Below are positions 16,220 to 25,302 of a stretch of 43,289 nt of DNA, in pieces. The stretch is taken from positions 1-43,289 of the forward strand of contig NZ_JAAIVC010000016.1 of the NCBI RefSeq assembly GCF_010975005.1, in the 5' to 3' direction. Both the position numbers and the translations under genes were made by a program. Origin of the DNA: Caulobacter sp. 17J65-9. GTDB taxonomy: Bacteria > Pseudomonadota > Alphaproteobacteria > Caulobacterales > Caulobacteraceae. The notes under the pieces were generated by a model, which had not been told where the DNA came from, made no database searches, and worked only from the letters and a program-made list of their open reading frames with translations. Numbering within the stretch: position 1 is the first letter of the stretch; every line of letters begins with the position of its first letter.

Positions 16220-17443
16220 ATGGACTACAAGGCCGCTTTCCGGGCCGCCGTCGAAAAGGTTCGGTCTGAGGGGCGCTACCGCGTGTTCGCCGACCTCAAG
16301 CGCAAGCGGGGCCAGTTCCCGCGGGCGACGTGGACGCGCGCCGACGGCACCTCCCGCGACGTGACGGTCTGGTGCTCCAACGACTACCTCGGCATGGGTC
16401 AGCACCCGGCGGTGCTCGAGGCCATGCACGCGGCTCTTGAAGAGTCCGGCGCCGGCTCCGGCGGCACCCGCAACATCTCCGGCACCACCCGCTATCATGT
16501 CGAGCTGGAGGCCGAGCTGGCCGACCTGCACGGCAAGGAAGCGTCGCTGCTGTTCACCTCGGGCTACGTCGCCAACGAGGCGGCCCTGTCGACCCTGGCC
16601 AAGATCCTGCCGGGGCTGATCATCTTCTCCGACGCGCTGAACCACGCCTCCATGATCGCCGGCATCCGGCACGGCGGCTGCGAGAAGCACGTCTTCCGCC
16701 ACAACGACCTCGAGCACCTCGAAGAGCTGCTGGCCGCCGCGCCGGCGGACGCGCCCAAGATCGTGGCCTTCGAGTCGGTCTATTCGATGGACGGCGACAT
16801 CGCCGACCTGGCCGGCACCATCGCCCTGGCCAAGAAGTACGGCGCCCTGACCTATCTGGACGAAGTCCACGCGGTGGGCATGTACGGCGCTCGCGGCGCC
16901 GGCGTGGCCGAGCGCGACGGCGTCATGGCTGAGATCGACATCGTCGAGGGCACGCTGGGCAAGGCCTTCGGCCTGGTCGGCGGCTACATCGCCGGCGACG
17001 CCGACCTGGTCGACGCCATCCGCCTGTGGGCTTCGGGCTTCATCTTCACCACCTCGCTGCCGCCGGTGGTGGCCGCGGGCGCGACCGCTTCGATCCGTTG
17101 GCTGAAGAACAACCCGCAGATTCGCGACGCTCACCAGGAGCGCGCCGCCACCCTGAAGCGGCTGTTCGCCGAGGCCGGCCTGCCGGTCATGCCCTCGGTC
17201 AGCCACATCGTGCCGGTGTTCGTGGGCGACCCCGTGCACTGCAAGATGGTCTCGGACTTCCTGCTGGAAGAGCACGGCGTCTACGTGCAGCCGATCAACT
17301 ATCCGACCGTCCCCAAGGGCACCGAGCGCCTGCGCTTCACGCCTTCGCCCGGCCACGACGACGGCATGATGGCCGAACTGGTGGGCGCCATGGACGCGCT
17401 GTGGACCCGCTGCAATGTCAAACGGACGCGCATCGCCGCCTGA
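16220..17443 (+). CDS. hemA: 5-aminolevulinate synthase
   Basis: The 407-residue PLP enzyme condenses glycine with succinyl-CoA, the alphaproteobacterial (Shemin) route to haem. [51 protein letters not shown] and the PLP lysine region [14 protein letters not shown] (Lys248) are all present. ATG 16220 follows a GAGG sequence; upstream ATG 16124 is rejected because the added residues are not family-like. Glycine supply links it loosely to glyA nearby. Repeated boxes at 16046-16129 suggest transcriptional control. Confidence 0.97.
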   Translation: MDYKAAFRAAVEKVRSEGRYRVFADLKRKRGQFPRATWTRADGTSRDVTVWCSNDYLGMGQHPAVLEAMHAALEESGAGSGGTRNISGTTRYHVELEAELADLHGKEASLLFTSGYVANEAALSTLAKILPGLIIFSDALNHASMIAGIRHGGCEKHVFRHNDLEHLEELLAAAPADAPKIVAFESVYSMDGDIADLAGTIALAKKYGALTYLDEVHAVGMYGARGAGVAERDGVMAEIDIVEGTLGKAFGLVGGYIAGDADLVDAIRLWASGFIFTTSLPPVVAAGATASIRWLKNNPQIRDAHQERAATLKRLFAEAGLPVMPSVSHIVPVFVGDPVHCKMVSDFLLEEHGVYVQPINYPTVPKGTERLRFTPSPGHDDGMMAELVGAMDALWTRCNVKRTRIAA

Positions 17444-17606
17444 GGGCGCGATCCTGGTCGAGTTCGTCCGCCAGGGCGCCTGGCTGAAGTGCTCGGCCGT
17501 GTGCTCGCGGACCGGAACCGAGGCGGCCGCCGTCGGCCCGGCCAGCGATCCGTCAGCGCTGGAGCGGCTGGCGGTGATGAAGCTGAATCGGCTGCTGGCG
17601 AAATGA
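17415..17606 (+). CDS. DUF6898-type small protein
   Basis: The 63-residue protein shares 29 bp with the end of hemA in another frame. The core [29 protein letters not shown] followed by [15 protein letters not shown] resembles the short alphaproteobacterial DUF6898 proteins often found after hemA. No catalytic residues can be suggested. Overlap with hemA implies coupled translation. A strong terminator follows directly. Confidence 0.7.
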   Translation: MSNGRASPPEGAILVEFVRQGAWLKCSAVCSRTGTEAAAVGPASDPSALERLAVMKLNRLLAK

Positions 17607-17634
17607 AAAAGGGCCCCGACCGGGGCCCTTTTTG
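17606..17634. terminator. Bidirectional rho-independent terminator
   Basis: A-run, then GGGCCCCG (17611-17618) pairing with CGGGGCCC (17621-17628), then TTTTTTG. A-tract on the left and T-tract on the right allow termination for hemA/DUF6898 on the plus strand and for mucR on the minus strand. Confidence 0.85.
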
Positions 17635-17653
17635 CTTTTCCGCGGTGGACGGG

Positions 17654-18091
17654 TCAGCCGACGCGCCGGCGCACGCCCTTGCCCAGGCCGATCTGCTTGG
17701 CGAAGTCGGACCGGCGAGCGGCGTAGGCCGGGGCGACCATGGGGTAGTCGGGCGGCAGGTTCCATTTCCGCCGGTAATCTTCCGGGGTCATGTCGTATTT
17801 GGAGCGCAGGTAGCGCTTCAGCATTTTCAGCTTTTTGCCGTCTTCCAGGCAGACGATGTGGTCGTTCTGGACGGATTTCGAGACCGGCACCGCGGGCTTT
17901 TGCTTCTCCAGCGGGCGCGGGGCCTCGATCGGTTCGCCCAGCCGCGTCAGCGTCTGGTGCACGGAATGGATCAGTTCCGGAATGGCCTGCGGCTGGAGCG
18001 GGTTCTGCGTGACGTACGCAGAAACCACTTCCGCGCTCAGGCGTAACAAGTCCTGGCGGCGCTCGGCCTCGATCTCGCTATGCAAATTCAT
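17654..18091 (-). CDS. mucR: Ros/MucR-family transcriptional regulator lacking zinc ligands
   Basis: The 145-residue DNA-binding protein has an N-terminal oligomerisation part (LLRLSAEVVSAYVTQN). The conserved linker PAVPVSKSVQNDHIVC leads into the Ros domain. The finger reads CLEDGKKLKMLKRYLRSKYD. Relative to Agrobacterium Ros only the first cysteine (Cys81) is kept; the other zinc ligands are Asp84, Tyr94 and Tyr99. The motif MTPEDYRRKWNLPPDYPMVAP is fully conserved. The family controls cell-cycle, motility and envelope genes in alphaproteobacteria. Confidence 0.93.
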   Translation of the reverse strand: MNLHSEIEAERRQDLLRLSAEVVSAYVTQNPLQPQAIPELIHSVHQTLTRLGEPIEAPRPLEKQKPAVPVSKSVQNDHIVCLEDGKKLKMLKRYLRSKYDMTPEDYRRKWNLPPDYPMVAPAYAARRSDFAKQIGLGKGVRRRVG

Positions 18092-18212
18092 ACGCTGACC
18101 AGCCCCTCAAGTTGCGGGACGCCCCATGCGTCTGGACCTCGCGTGACTTCGCAAGTCCCATCCCCGCCCACCGTTACGTTCAACGCTCCGGTTCCGCTGG
18201 AGTTCCAATCGA

Positions 18213-18262
18213 CGGCCCTGTTTCGGTTGATCCCCTGCGCAGGCGGGGCGTAAACAGGGCCG
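18213..18262 (+). promoter_or_regulatory. Nested stem in the region before glyA
   Basis: CGGCCCTGTTT (18213-18223) and AAACAGGGCCG (18252-18262) are perfect 11-bp inverted repeats. Between them lies a second self-complementary element, CCTGCGCAGG (18234-18243), inside CCCC/GGGG (18232-18235, 18245-18248). No T-run follows and the glyA start is about 30 bases downstream, so a leader structure or operator is more likely than a terminator. No known riboswitch class was recognised. Confidence 0.5.
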
Positions 18263-18293
18263 CATTCCATTCGCCGCTGACGGATTCTTGACC

Positions 18294-19592
18294 GTGACCG
18301 CACCCGCCGCCGCGTCCGCCTTCACCCACCAAGACTTCTTCGCCTCGCCGCTGGAGAAGGCCGACCCCGAAATCTTCGCGGGCATTGAGGGCGAGCTGAA
18401 GCGCCAGCGCGAGCAGATCGAACTGATCGCGTCCGAAAACATCGTCTCGCGCGCCGTGCTGGCCGCGCAGGGTTCGGTGCTGACCAACAAGTACGCCGAG
18501 GGCTATCCGGGCCGTCGCTACTACGGCGGCTGCGAGTACGTCGACGTCACCGAGAACCTGGCCCGCGAGCGCGCCAAACAGCTGTTCGGCTGCACCTTCG
18601 CCAACGTCCAGCCGCATTCCGGCGCCCAGGCCAACCAGGCCGTGTTCATGGCCCTGCTGCAGCCGGGCGACACCTTCCTGGGCATGGATCTGGCCGCCGG
18701 CGGTCACCTGACCCACGGCAGCCCGGCCAACCAGTCGGGCAAGTGGTTCCGCCCGGTGACCTACACGGTCCGCCAGGACACCCACCTGATCGACTACGAC
18801 CACGTGGCCGAGATGGCCGAGCGCGAGAAGCCGAAGCTGATCCTGGCCGGGGCCTCGGCCTACAGCCGCAAGATCGACTTCAAGCGCTTCCGCGAGATCG
18901 CCGACAGCGTCGGCGCCTACCTGATGGTCGACATGGCCCACTATGCGGGCCTGGTGGCTGGCGGCGTCTATCCGGACCCGCTGCCGCACGCCCACGTGGT
19001 GACCACCACCACCCACAAGACCCTGCGCGGCCCGCGCGGCGGCATGATCCTCTCGAACGACGAGGAGCTGGGCAAGAAGATCAACTCGGCGGTGTTCCCG
19101 GGCCTGCAGGGCGGGCCGCTGGAGCACGTCATCGCCGCCAAGGCCGTGGCCTTCGGCGAGGCGCTGAAGCCGGAGTTCAAGCTCTACGCCAAGCAGATCG
19201 TGGCCAACGCCCAGGCCCTGGCCGCGGTGCTGGTCGAGCGCGGCCTGGCGATCGTCTCGGGCGGCACCGACAGCCACCTGATGCTGGTCGACCTCCGCCC
19301 GAAGAACGCCACCGGCAAGGCGACCGAGCACGCCCTGGAGCGGGCCCTGATCACCTGCAACAAGAACGGCGTGCCGTTCGACGACAAGCCGTTCACGGTC
19401 ACCTCGGGCGTCCGCCTGGGCACGCCGGCCGGCACCACCCGCGGCTTCGGCGTGGCGGAGTTCCAGCAGATCGGCCACCTGATCGCCGACGTGGTCGACG
19501 GCCTGGCGCCCGACGGGACCCCGGACGCGGCCGTCGAGGCGCGCGTGCGTCAGGCGGTGCTGGACCTGACGGGCCGGTTCCCCATCTACTGA
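18294..19592 (+). CDS. glyA: Serine hydroxymethyltransferase
   Basis: The product is about 432 residues and interconverts serine and glycine with tetrahydrofolate. It shows [41 protein letters not shown] and the PLP-lysine motif [16 protein letters not shown] (Lys242 from this start). There is no ATG near the N-terminus. GTG 18294 lies nine bases after GGA and is preferred; TTG 18288 is the alternative and adds two residues. Glycine made here feeds HemA, and one-carbon units feed purine and thymidylate synthesis. A nested stem lies just upstream. Confidence 0.96.
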   Translation: MTAPAAASAFTHQDFFASPLEKADPEIFAGIEGELKRQREQIELIASENIVSRAVLAAQGSVLTNKYAEGYPGRRYYGGCEYVDVTENLARERAKQLFGCTFANVQPHSGAQANQAVFMALLQPGDTFLGMDLAAGGHLTHGSPANQSGKWFRPVTYTVRQDTHLIDYDHVAEMAEREKPKLILAGASAYSRKIDFKRFREIADSVGAYLMVDMAHYAGLVAGGVYPDPLPHAHVVTTTTHKTLRGPRGGMILSNDEELGKKINSAVFPGLQGGPLEHVIAAKAVAFGEALKPEFKLYAKQIVANAQALAAVLVERGLAIVSGGTDSHLMLVDLRPKNATGKATEHALERALITCNKNGVPFDDKPFTVTSGVRLGTPAGTTRGFGVAEFQQIGHLIADVVDGLAPDGTPDAAVEARVRQAVLDLTGRFPIY

Positions 19593-19619
19593 GACGTCAG
19601 GCTTTAGGGGGCCGAGCCG

Positions 19620-20096
19620 TTGCGCTGTCCATTCTGCGGTCACGCTGAAACCCAGGTGAAGGATTCCCGCCCGTCGGACGACGGCGCGGCGATCCGGCGC
19701 CGTCGCTCGTGCCCGTCCTGCGGCGGGCGCTTCACCACCTTCGAGCGCGTGCAGCTGCGCGAGCTGATGGTGCTGAAGCGATCGGGGCGCCGCACGCCCT
19801 TCGACCGCGAGAAGCTGGAGCGCTCGCTGGCCATCGCGCTGCGCAAGCGCCCGGTCGAGCCCGACCGGGTGGAGCGGATGATCTCCGGCATCGTGCGCCA
19901 GCTGGAGAGCCTGGGCGAGACCGAGGTGAAGTCCGACGTGATCGGCGAGCTGGTCATGAAGGCGCTGAAGGGCGTCGACGAGGTCGCCTACGTCCGTTAC
20001 GCCTCGGTCTATCGCGACTTCCGCGAGACCCAGGACTTCGCCAGCTTCCTGGCGGAGGAGGGGCTGTCGGAGGGCGGCGAGGGCGAGCACGAATGA
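19620..20096 (+). CDS. nrdR: Transcriptional repressor NrdR
   Basis: The 158-residue repressor of ribonucleotide reductase genes has a zinc ribbon with Cys3, Cys6, Cys31 and Cys34 (MRCPFCGH and [10 protein letters not shown]). The ATP-cone domain (about 49-139) shows [16 protein letters not shown] and [15 protein letters not shown]. The start codon is TTG at 19620. It is joined to the ribD-like gene by an ATGA overlap, the common nrdR-ribD arrangement. Confidence 0.96.
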   Translation: MRCPFCGHAETQVKDSRPSDDGAAIRRRRSCPSCGGRFTTFERVQLRELMVLKRSGRRTPFDREKLERSLAIALRKRPVEPDRVERMISGIVRQLESLGETEVKSDVIGELVMKALKGVDEVAYVRYASVYRDFRETQDFASFLAEEGLSEGGEGEHE

Positions 20097-20812
20097 CCCG
20101 TCCGCGGGTCACGCTGAAGCTCGCCACCTCCCTCGACGGCCGCATCGCCACCGCCAGCGGCGAGAGCAAGTGGATCACTGGCGAGCGCGCGCGCGAGCAG
20201 GTGCATCTGCTGCGCGCCATGCACCAGATGATCCTGGTCGGCGTGGACACGGCCATCGCCGACGATCCCGCCCTGACCGTGCGCCTGCCGGGCTTCGTCG
20301 GCGGCCAGCCGACCCGCGTCGTCCTGGACAGCCGCCAGCGCCTGCCGCAGGCCTCGAAGCTGGTCGCTGACGCCGAGCGGATCGACACCGTGGTGGTCAC
20401 CGTGAGCGAGCCGGCCGAGCGCCTGGTCGAGGCGGGAGTCACCGTGCTGCGCGTGGCCGAGAAGGATGGCCGCCCTGACCTGGCCGCGGCGCTGGACGCG
20501 CTGGCGGCGCACCAGCGCGAGCGGCTGCGCGCGCGGGTCGTGCAGGTTCGCGACGAGGCCGCCCTGGGCAAGCTGCTGAGCCTGACCGGCGGGGTGCTGG
20601 TCGAAGGCGGCGGGCAGGTCGCCGCCAGCTTCATCGAGGCCGGCCTGGTCGACAACATCGAATGGTTTCGCGCGCCCATCGTGCTGGGCGACGAGGGCCG
20701 GCCGGCGATCGGCGGCTTCGTCCTGAAGGAACTTTCCGGCGCGCCGCGCTTCCGCAGGGTTGCGGTCGAGGCCCTCGGCGACGACCTGTGGGAGCGTTAC
20801 GAGAGGGTCTGA
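20093..20812 (+). CDS. RibD C-terminal reductase domain protein, no deaminase domain
   Basis: The 239-residue protein matches only the reductase half of RibD (5-amino-6-(5-phosphoribosylamino)uracil reductase). It starts [28 protein letters not shown] and later shows [18 protein letters not shown] and [19 protein letters not shown]. The usual N-terminal cytidine-deaminase-like domain of about 145 residues, with HAE and PCxxxGxxPPC zinc motifs, is absent. The bases upstream encode nrdR in another frame, and no deaminase motif is found there. The deaminase step must be done by another protein. Confidence 0.9.
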   Translation: MTRPRVTLKLATSLDGRIATASGESKWITGERAREQVHLLRAMHQMILVGVDTAIADDPALTVRLPGFVGGQPTRVVLDSRQRLPQASKLVADAERIDTVVVTVSEPAERLVEAGVTVLRVAEKDGRPDLAAALDALAAHQRERLRARVVQVRDEAALGKLLSLTGGVLVEGGGQVAASFIEAGLVDNIEWFRAPIVLGDEGRPAIGGFVLKELSGAPRFRRVAVEALGDDLWERYERV

Positions 20813-21402
20813 TGTTCACGGGTATCGTCACCGACGTGGGCCGCGTTCGCGCGGTCGCGGACACCGGCGGCAAGCGCCGCTTCGAGATCGAGACCGCCTA
20901 CGACACGTCAGGCGTCGATCTCGGCGCCTCGATCAGCCACGCCGGCTGCTGCCTGACCGTGGTCGACAAGGGCCCGGGCTGGTTCGCGGTCGAGCTCAGC
21001 AACGAGACCCTGGCCAAGACCACGCTGGGCGACTGGACGGTCGGCGATCCCGTCAACCTGGAGCGCGCGCTGAAGGTCGGCGACGAACTGGGCGGACATG
21101 TTGTCGCAGGCCACGTCGACGCCCCGGGCGAGGTCGTGGCGGTCGAGGCCGACGGCGACTCTTGGCGGGTCAAGGTGCGCGCGCCCGATCCGCTGCACCG
21201 CTTCATCGCCCCGAAGGGCTCCGTCACCCTCGACGGGGTGTCCCTGACGGTCAACGAAGTGGAGGGCGACCTCTTCGGCGTGAACCTGATCCCGCATACA
21301 TGGGCGGTGACGACGCTGAACCGGCTGAAGCCCGGCGCGCGAGTGAATCTGGAAATCGACGTGCTGGCGCGCTACGCCGCGCGCTGGCGAGAAACCGCAT
21401 GA
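20812..21402 (+). CDS. ribE: Riboflavin synthase, alpha subunit
   Basis: The 196-residue enzyme has two lumazine-binding repeats. The first starts [12 protein letters not shown] and includes ISHAGCCLTVV; the second includes LGGHVVAGHVDAPGEV and TLDGVSLTVNEV. It dismutates two 6,7-dimethyl-8-ribityllumazine molecules to riboflavin. TGATG overlap with the reductase gene and ATGA overlap with ribBX show coupled translation in one operon. Confidence 0.96.
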   Translation: MFTGIVTDVGRVRAVADTGGKRRFEIETAYDTSGVDLGASISHAGCCLTVVDKGPGWFAVELSNETLAKTTLGDWTVGDPVNLERALKVGDELGGHVVAGHVDAPGEVVAVEADGDSWRVKVRAPDPLHRFIAPKGSVTLDGVSLTVNEVEGDLFGVNLIPHTWAVTTLNRLKPGARVNLEIDVLARYAARWRETA

Positions 21403-22535
21403 CCCTGAAAACCGCCGCGAACCTGAACGACAGCCCGATCTCCGCGATCGAGGACATCATCGAGGACGCCCGCAACGGCCGTCCCTACATCCTCGTGGAC
21501 GCGGAAGACCGCGAGAACGAGGGCGACGTCATCATCCCGGCCCAGATGGCCACGCCCGAGCTGGTCAACTTCATGGCCAAGCACGCGCGCGGGCTGATCT
21601 GCCTGTCGATCACCCAGGAGCGCGCCCGCCAGCTGCGCCTGCCGCCGATGGCGGCCGAGAACCGCACCGGCATGGGCACCGCCTTCACCGTCTCGATCGA
21701 GGCGCGCGAAGGGGTCACGACCGGCATCTCGGCCCACGACCGGGCCCGCACCATCGCCGTGGCGGTCGATCCGACCAAGAACGCCGACGACATCGTCAGC
21801 CCCGGCCACGTCTTCCCGCTGGTCGCCCGCGAGGGCGGGGTGCTGGTCCGCGCCGGCCACACCGAAGCCGCGGTCGACATCTCGCGCCTGGCCGGCCTGT
21901 ATCCGTCAGGCGTGATCTGCGAGATCATGAACGACGACGGCACCATGGCCCGCCTGCCGGACCTGGTCGCCTTCGCCCAGACCCACGGCATGAAGATCGG
22001 CACCATCGCCGACCTGATCGCCTATCGCCGCCGCACCGAGCGCTTTGTCGAGCGCGCGCTGGAGACGCCGTTCGAGAGCGTCCACGGCGGGCCGTTCCGG
22101 CTGATGGTCTACCGCAACACCATCGACCGGACCGAGCACGTGGTGCTGGTCAAGGGCAAGGTGGAGGCCGACAAGCCGACCCTGGTGCGCATGCACCAGG
22201 TGGACTTCGCCACCGACCTCTTGGGCCATGTCGAGGCGCGCCAGTGCTACGTGCCGATGGCCATGAAGGCGGTGAGCGAGCACCCGGGCGCGGGCGTCAT
22301 CGTCTTCCTGCGCGACCCCAATCCCGCCGGTCTGTCGGAGCGGTTCAGCGGGGTGGACAAGCACGCCGAAGCGGCGCATGGGCTGCGCGACTACGGGGTC
22401 GGGGCGCAAATTCTGCTCGACCTCGGGGTGCGCGAGATGATCGCGCTCAGTTCCACCCAACCCAAGCCCGCGGCCCTCGACGGCTACGGCCTGAAGATCG
22501 TCGGCTGGAAGAGCTTCGACGAACTGGAGTCCTAA
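21399..22535 (+). CDS. 3,4-dihydroxy-2-butanone 4-phosphate synthase fused to a degenerate GTP cyclohydrolase II domain (RibBX type)
   Basis: In the 378-residue protein residues 1 to about 208 are RibB, with the acidic loop [22 protein letters not shown] and [16 protein letters not shown], all intact. The second half has the RibA fold outline but not its active site. Where RibA has HSECLTGD...RCDC, this protein reads [20 protein letters not shown] (264-283), without the cysteine triad. The EGRGIGL motif is replaced by [12 protein letters not shown]. It should make dihydroxybutanone phosphate but not open GTP. Such RibBX variants are known in Proteobacteria. Confidence 0.93.
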   Translation: MTLKTAANLNDSPISAIEDIIEDARNGRPYILVDAEDRENEGDVIIPAQMATPELVNFMAKHARGLICLSITQERARQLRLPPMAAENRTGMGTAFTVSIEAREGVTTGISAHDRARTIAVAVDPTKNADDIVSPGHVFPLVAREGGVLVRAGHTEAAVDISRLAGLYPSGVICEIMNDDGTMARLPDLVAFAQTHGMKIGTIADLIAYRRRTERFVERALETPFESVHGGPFRLMVYRNTIDRTEHVVLVKGKVEADKPTLVRMHQVDFATDLLGHVEARQCYVPMAMKAVSEHPGAGVIVFLRDPNPAGLSERFSGVDKHAEAAHGLRDYGVGAQILLDLGVREMIALSSTQPKPAALDGYGLKIVGWKSFDELES

Positions 22536-22536
22536 G

Positions 22537-22974
22537 GTGAGCGACAAGGTCCGCGTCCTGATCGTCGAAGGACGGTTCTATTCCGATCTGCAGGACGAGC
22601 TGCTGGCCGGCGCGCGCGCGACGCTGGACTCGTATGAGGCCGAGCACGAGACGATCACCGTCCCGGGCGCCTTCGAGATCCCCGCCGCCATCGCCATGGC
22701 CGCCCGCGCCGGCGGCTACGACGGCTTCGTCGCGCTGGGCGTGGTGATCCGCGGCGAGACCACCCACTACGACTACGTCTGCGGCGAGTCCGCCCGCGGC
22801 CTGATGAACCTGACCCTCGAGGGCAACGCCATCGGCTACGGCGTCCTGACCGTCGAGGACGAGGACCAGGCCTGGGCCCGCGCCCGGGTGAACGAAGGCG
22901 ACAAGGGCGGCGCGGCCGCCCGCGCCTGTCTCGACATGATCGCGCTGAAGCGCGTCTTCAAAGGCGACCGCTGA
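22537..22974 (+). CDS. ribH: 6,7-dimethyl-8-ribityllumazine synthase
   Basis: The 145-residue enzyme joins the RibB product to the ribityl pyrimidine. It shows [17 protein letters not shown], the substrate loop [11 protein letters not shown] and [17 protein letters not shown] with the catalytic histidine. The length fits the pentameric or icosahedral family. The start is GTG at 22537, one base after the ribBX stop. The TAAG of that stop adds AAGG close to the start. Confidence 0.95.
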   Translation: MSDKVRVLIVEGRFYSDLQDELLAGARATLDSYEAEHETITVPGAFEIPAAIAMAARAGGYDGFVALGVVIRGETTHYDYVCGESARGLMNLTLEGNAIGYGVLTVEDEDQAWARARVNEGDKGGAAARACLDMIALKRVFKGDR

Positions 22975-23507
22975 TGACCGACGCCACGCCGCGCCCGAAC
23001 AGCCTCAAAGAGGTGATCGACCACCTCAACGCCGCCGGCGGCGCCCAGGACTCCAAGCTGTCGTCCAAGGAGCGCCGCGCGCGCACCGTGGCGCGGCTGG
23101 CCGCGGTCCAGGCCCTCTACCAGATGGAGATGACCGGGGCCGGCGTCGAAGTCGTGATCCGCGAGTTCTCCGACCACCGCTTCCAGGGCGACCTGGAGGG
23201 CGAGACCCTGGCCGACGCCGACGAAGCCTTCTTCGCCGAGCTGGTGCGGGGCGTGGTCTCCGGCCAGGCCAAGATCGACGCGGCGGTGACCAAGCGGCTG
23301 GCCTCCAACTGGCGGCTGGAACGCATCGACGCCACCCTGCGCGCCGTGCTGCGCGCCGGCGTCTGGGAGCTGGCCGAACGCAAGGACGTGCCGACCGAGG
23401 TGGCGATCGACGAATACGTCGAGATCGCCAAGGCGTTCTTCGACGAGGCCGAGGCCAAGTTCGTCAACGCCGCGCTGGACGGCGTTTCGCGCGATGTCCG
23501 CGCCTGA
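22974..23507 (+). CDS. nusB: Transcription antitermination protein NusB
   Basis: The 177-residue RNA-binding protein of rRNA antitermination has the all-helical NusB pattern. [22 protein letters not shown] is at the start of the domain. [21 protein letters not shown] and [27 protein letters not shown] form the conserved C-terminal half. About 35 extra polar residues precede the domain. The ribH-nusB order is common in bacteria; start and stop overlap by one base. Confidence 0.96.
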   Translation: MTDATPRPNSLKEVIDHLNAAGGAQDSKLSSKERRARTVARLAAVQALYQMEMTGAGVEVVIREFSDHRFQGDLEGETLADADEAFFAELVRGVVSGQAKIDAAVTKRLASNWRLERIDATLRAVLRAGVWELAERKDVPTEVAIDEYVEIAKAFFDEAEAKFVNAALDGVSRDVRA

Positions 23508-24462
23508 CCGGCCGGACGAGTTCGACACCATCGCGCGGCTGTTCCGGCCGCTGACCGAGGGCGCGCCCGAGGCCCGCGAGCTGGCCGACGACGCGGCCGT
23601 GCTGGGCATGCGCGCCGGCTGGGACCTGGTGGTCACCAAGGACGCCCTGGTCGAGGGCGTCCACTTCCTGCCTGACGATCCGCTGGACCTGGTGGCGCGC
23701 AAGGCGCTGCGGGTGAACCTGTCGGACCTGGCCGCCAAGGGCGCCGAGCCGTTCGGCTACTTCCTGGCGATCGCCTGGCCGGCCCGCTGCGGCTGGCCCG
23801 AGCGGGAGGCGTTCGCGCGCGGCCTGCGCGAGGACCAGGACGCCTTCGGCGTGCGCCTGCTGGGCGGCGACACGGTCTCCACGCCGGGGCCGCTGACCGT
23901 CTCCGTCACCGCGCTGGGCTGGGTTCCGATGGGCCGCAGTCCCTCGCGCGCCGGCGCCGAGCCCGGCGACCTGATGATCGTCTCCGGCACCATCGGCGAC
24001 GGCTGGCTGGGCCTGCGCGCGCGCCGGGGCGAGCTCTCCGAACTGACCGGCGGCCAACGCGAGGAGCTGGTCGACCGCTATCGCCTGCCGCGGCCCCGCA
24101 CCGGCCTGGCCGAGCAGGTCCGCGCCGCCCACGCCTCGATCGACATCTCCGACGGCCTGGTCGCCGACCTCGGCCACGTGGCCGAGGCTGGCGGGGTGGG
24201 CGTGGAGATCGACCTCGACCGCCTGCCGCTGTCCCAGCCGGCGAGGTTCTGGCTGGACCACCAGCCGGATCGCGCCGCCGCACTGGTGGCGCTGGCCACC
24301 GGCGGCGACGACTACGAGATCGCCGCCGCCGTGCGTCCCGAGGACGCCGCCGGCTTCAAGGGCGCGGTGGTGATCGGCCGGGTGGTCGAAGGGGAGGGCG
24401 TGCGCGTCCTTCACGACGGCCGCCCCGTCGAGGTCGGGCGGAGCGGCTGGCGGCATACCTGA
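23494..24462 (+). CDS. thiL: Thiamine-monophosphate kinase
   Basis: The 322-residue PurM-like ATP-binding enzyme phosphorylates thiamine monophosphate to the diphosphate. It shows [11 protein letters not shown], the magnesium site [16 protein letters not shown], the [17 protein letters not shown] segment and [42 protein letters not shown] and [12 protein letters not shown] follow. It overlaps nusB by 14 bp, giving the familiar nusB-thiL pair, and closes the operon. A palindromic repeat element begins 4 bp after the stop. Confidence 0.95.
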   Translation: MSAPDRPDEFDTIARLFRPLTEGAPEARELADDAAVLGMRAGWDLVVTKDALVEGVHFLPDDPLDLVARKALRVNLSDLAAKGAEPFGYFLAIAWPARCGWPEREAFARGLREDQDAFGVRLLGGDTVSTPGPLTVSVTALGWVPMGRSPSRAGAEPGDLMIVSGTIGDGWLGLRARRGELSELTGGQREELVDRYRLPRPRTGLAEQVRAAHASIDISDGLVADLGHVAEAGGVGVEIDLDRLPLSQPARFWLDHQPDRAAALVALATGGDDYEIAAAVRPEDAAGFKGAVVIGRVVEGEGVRVLHDGRPVEVGRSGWRHT

Positions 24463-24466
24463 CTTT

Positions 24467-24634
24467 CCTTCTCCCCTTGCGGGAGAAGGTGGCGCGCGGA
24501 GCGCGTCGGATGAGGGGTGCTAGCGCTACTTTCGAACCGTTCAGCGCCGTGACTTTCCTTGTCCTGAAAGCTAGGCGCTGACACCCCTCATCCGGCCGGC
24601 TCCGCCGGCCACCTTCTCCCGCAAGGGGAGAAGG
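24467..24634. repeat. 168-bp intergenic palindromic repeat element
   Basis: Two 53-bp arms (24467-24519 and 24582-24634) are near-perfect reverse complements. They differ mainly in the middle, GCGCGCGGAGCGCG against CCGGCGGAGCCGG-like sequence. Each arm also folds alone through CCTTCTCCC/GGGAGAAGG. The 62-base centre is only partly complementary. No reading frame is inside. This looks like the BIME/MITE-like intergenic repeats found in many alphaproteobacteria, and could act as a transcription barrier after thiL. Confidence 0.85.
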
Positions 24635-24673
24635 GGAAACCCTCCGCTAACCGATCGCCGCTATCCCGCTCTC

Positions 24674-25105
24674 ATGCGCCGTCGCGATCTCTTCGCCGTC
24701 ACCCTCGTCGCCGCCTCGTCGGTTGCGGCCGTCGCCTCTGCGTCGGAGACGGCTGAGAAGAAGCCGGAAGGTCAGTACGTCGACCTGTCGCCGACGGCCC
24801 TGCCGGTGATCGAGGGCGGGCGGCTGCGCAACTACGTGTTCGTCGCCATCCGGGTGGTGCTGACGCCCCGCGCCGATCCCGTGGTTCTGAAGGCCAAGGA
24901 GCCGTACTTCCGCGACGCCCTGGTGCGCGCGGCGCACCGCACGCCCTTCACCGTGGCCGACGATCTGACCCGTCTCGACGAGGCCAAATTGAAGGCGTCG
25001 CTGATGCGCGACGCGGCCGCCATCGCCGGTCCCGGCCAGATCCAGGCCGTCGAGATTCTGAACCAGACTCCGCGCCGCCGCACCGGCTTCGACCGGCGTC
25101 GGTAA
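24674..25105 (+). CDS. Exported protein of unknown function
   Basis: The 143-residue protein begins MRRRDLFAVTLVAASSVAAVASAS, a Sec or weak Tat-type signal. The mature part contains YVDLSPTALPVIEGGRLRNYVFVAIRVVLTP and KEPYFRDALVRAAHRTPF, ending in a basic RRRTGFDRRR tail. The pattern recalls periplasmic FliL-like C-terminal domains, but the match is too loose to name. No cysteine or obvious catalytic motif is present. It stands alone between the palindromic element and hppA. Confidence 0.7.
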   Translation: MRRRDLFAVTLVAASSVAAVASASETAEKKPEGQYVDLSPTALPVIEGGRLRNYVFVAIRVVLTPRADPVVLKAKEPYFRDALVRAAHRTPFTVADDLTRLDEAKLKASLMRDAAAIAGPGQIQAVEILNQTPRRRTGFDRRR

Positions 25106-25185
25106 AGCTCAAGAATTCAACTGAATAGACCGCTGTTCGCCGACGGTTGCGCAGGCTTTGCCGTTCGGGCACTTTCCCGCGACCA

Positions 25186-25267
25186 TGTCGGGAAGCGTCT
25201 CTACTGATTCCCGACAGGCTTGGGAGGAGATCTTTCGAAGGCGGAGGGGGGAATTCTCCGGTCTTCG
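25186..25267 (+). promoter_or_regulatory. Two hairpins in the region before hppA
   Basis: TGTCGGGAA (25186-25194) pairs perfectly with TTCCCGACA (25208-25216). A second stem is CGAAG-G-CGGAG (25236-25246) with CTCCG-GT-CTTCG (25256-25267). Both lie upstream of the hppA ribosome binding site (AAGAGGGG, about 25284) and have no T-run. They may be leader structures or, for the first, a protein-binding palindrome. Confidence 0.35.
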
Positions 25268-25302
25268 GCAGGTCCGCGCACAAAAAGAGGGGCGCTTCGA
25301 TT

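Noticed and set aside
18145-18157. GACTTCGCAAGTC palindrome as a MucR operator
   Set aside because: It is only a 5-bp stem with a 3-base gap and lies in a GC-rich context, unlike the AT-rich sites reported for the family. Support is too weak for a feature.
19709-20812. A longer RibD that would include an N-terminal domain
   Set aside because: The upstream part of the frame is a shadow of nrdR and has no deaminase zinc motifs. The ATGA overlap at 20093 marks the real start.
24467-24634. Insertion sequence or transposon
   Set aside because: There is no reading frame or transposase motif, and the element is only 168 bp. It is best treated as a non-autonomous palindromic repeat.
25147-25302. 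N-terminal extension of hppA
   Set aside because: The added residues are hydrophilic and unlike the family. The hairpins and the AAGAGGGG site before ATG 25303 argue for the shorter protein.
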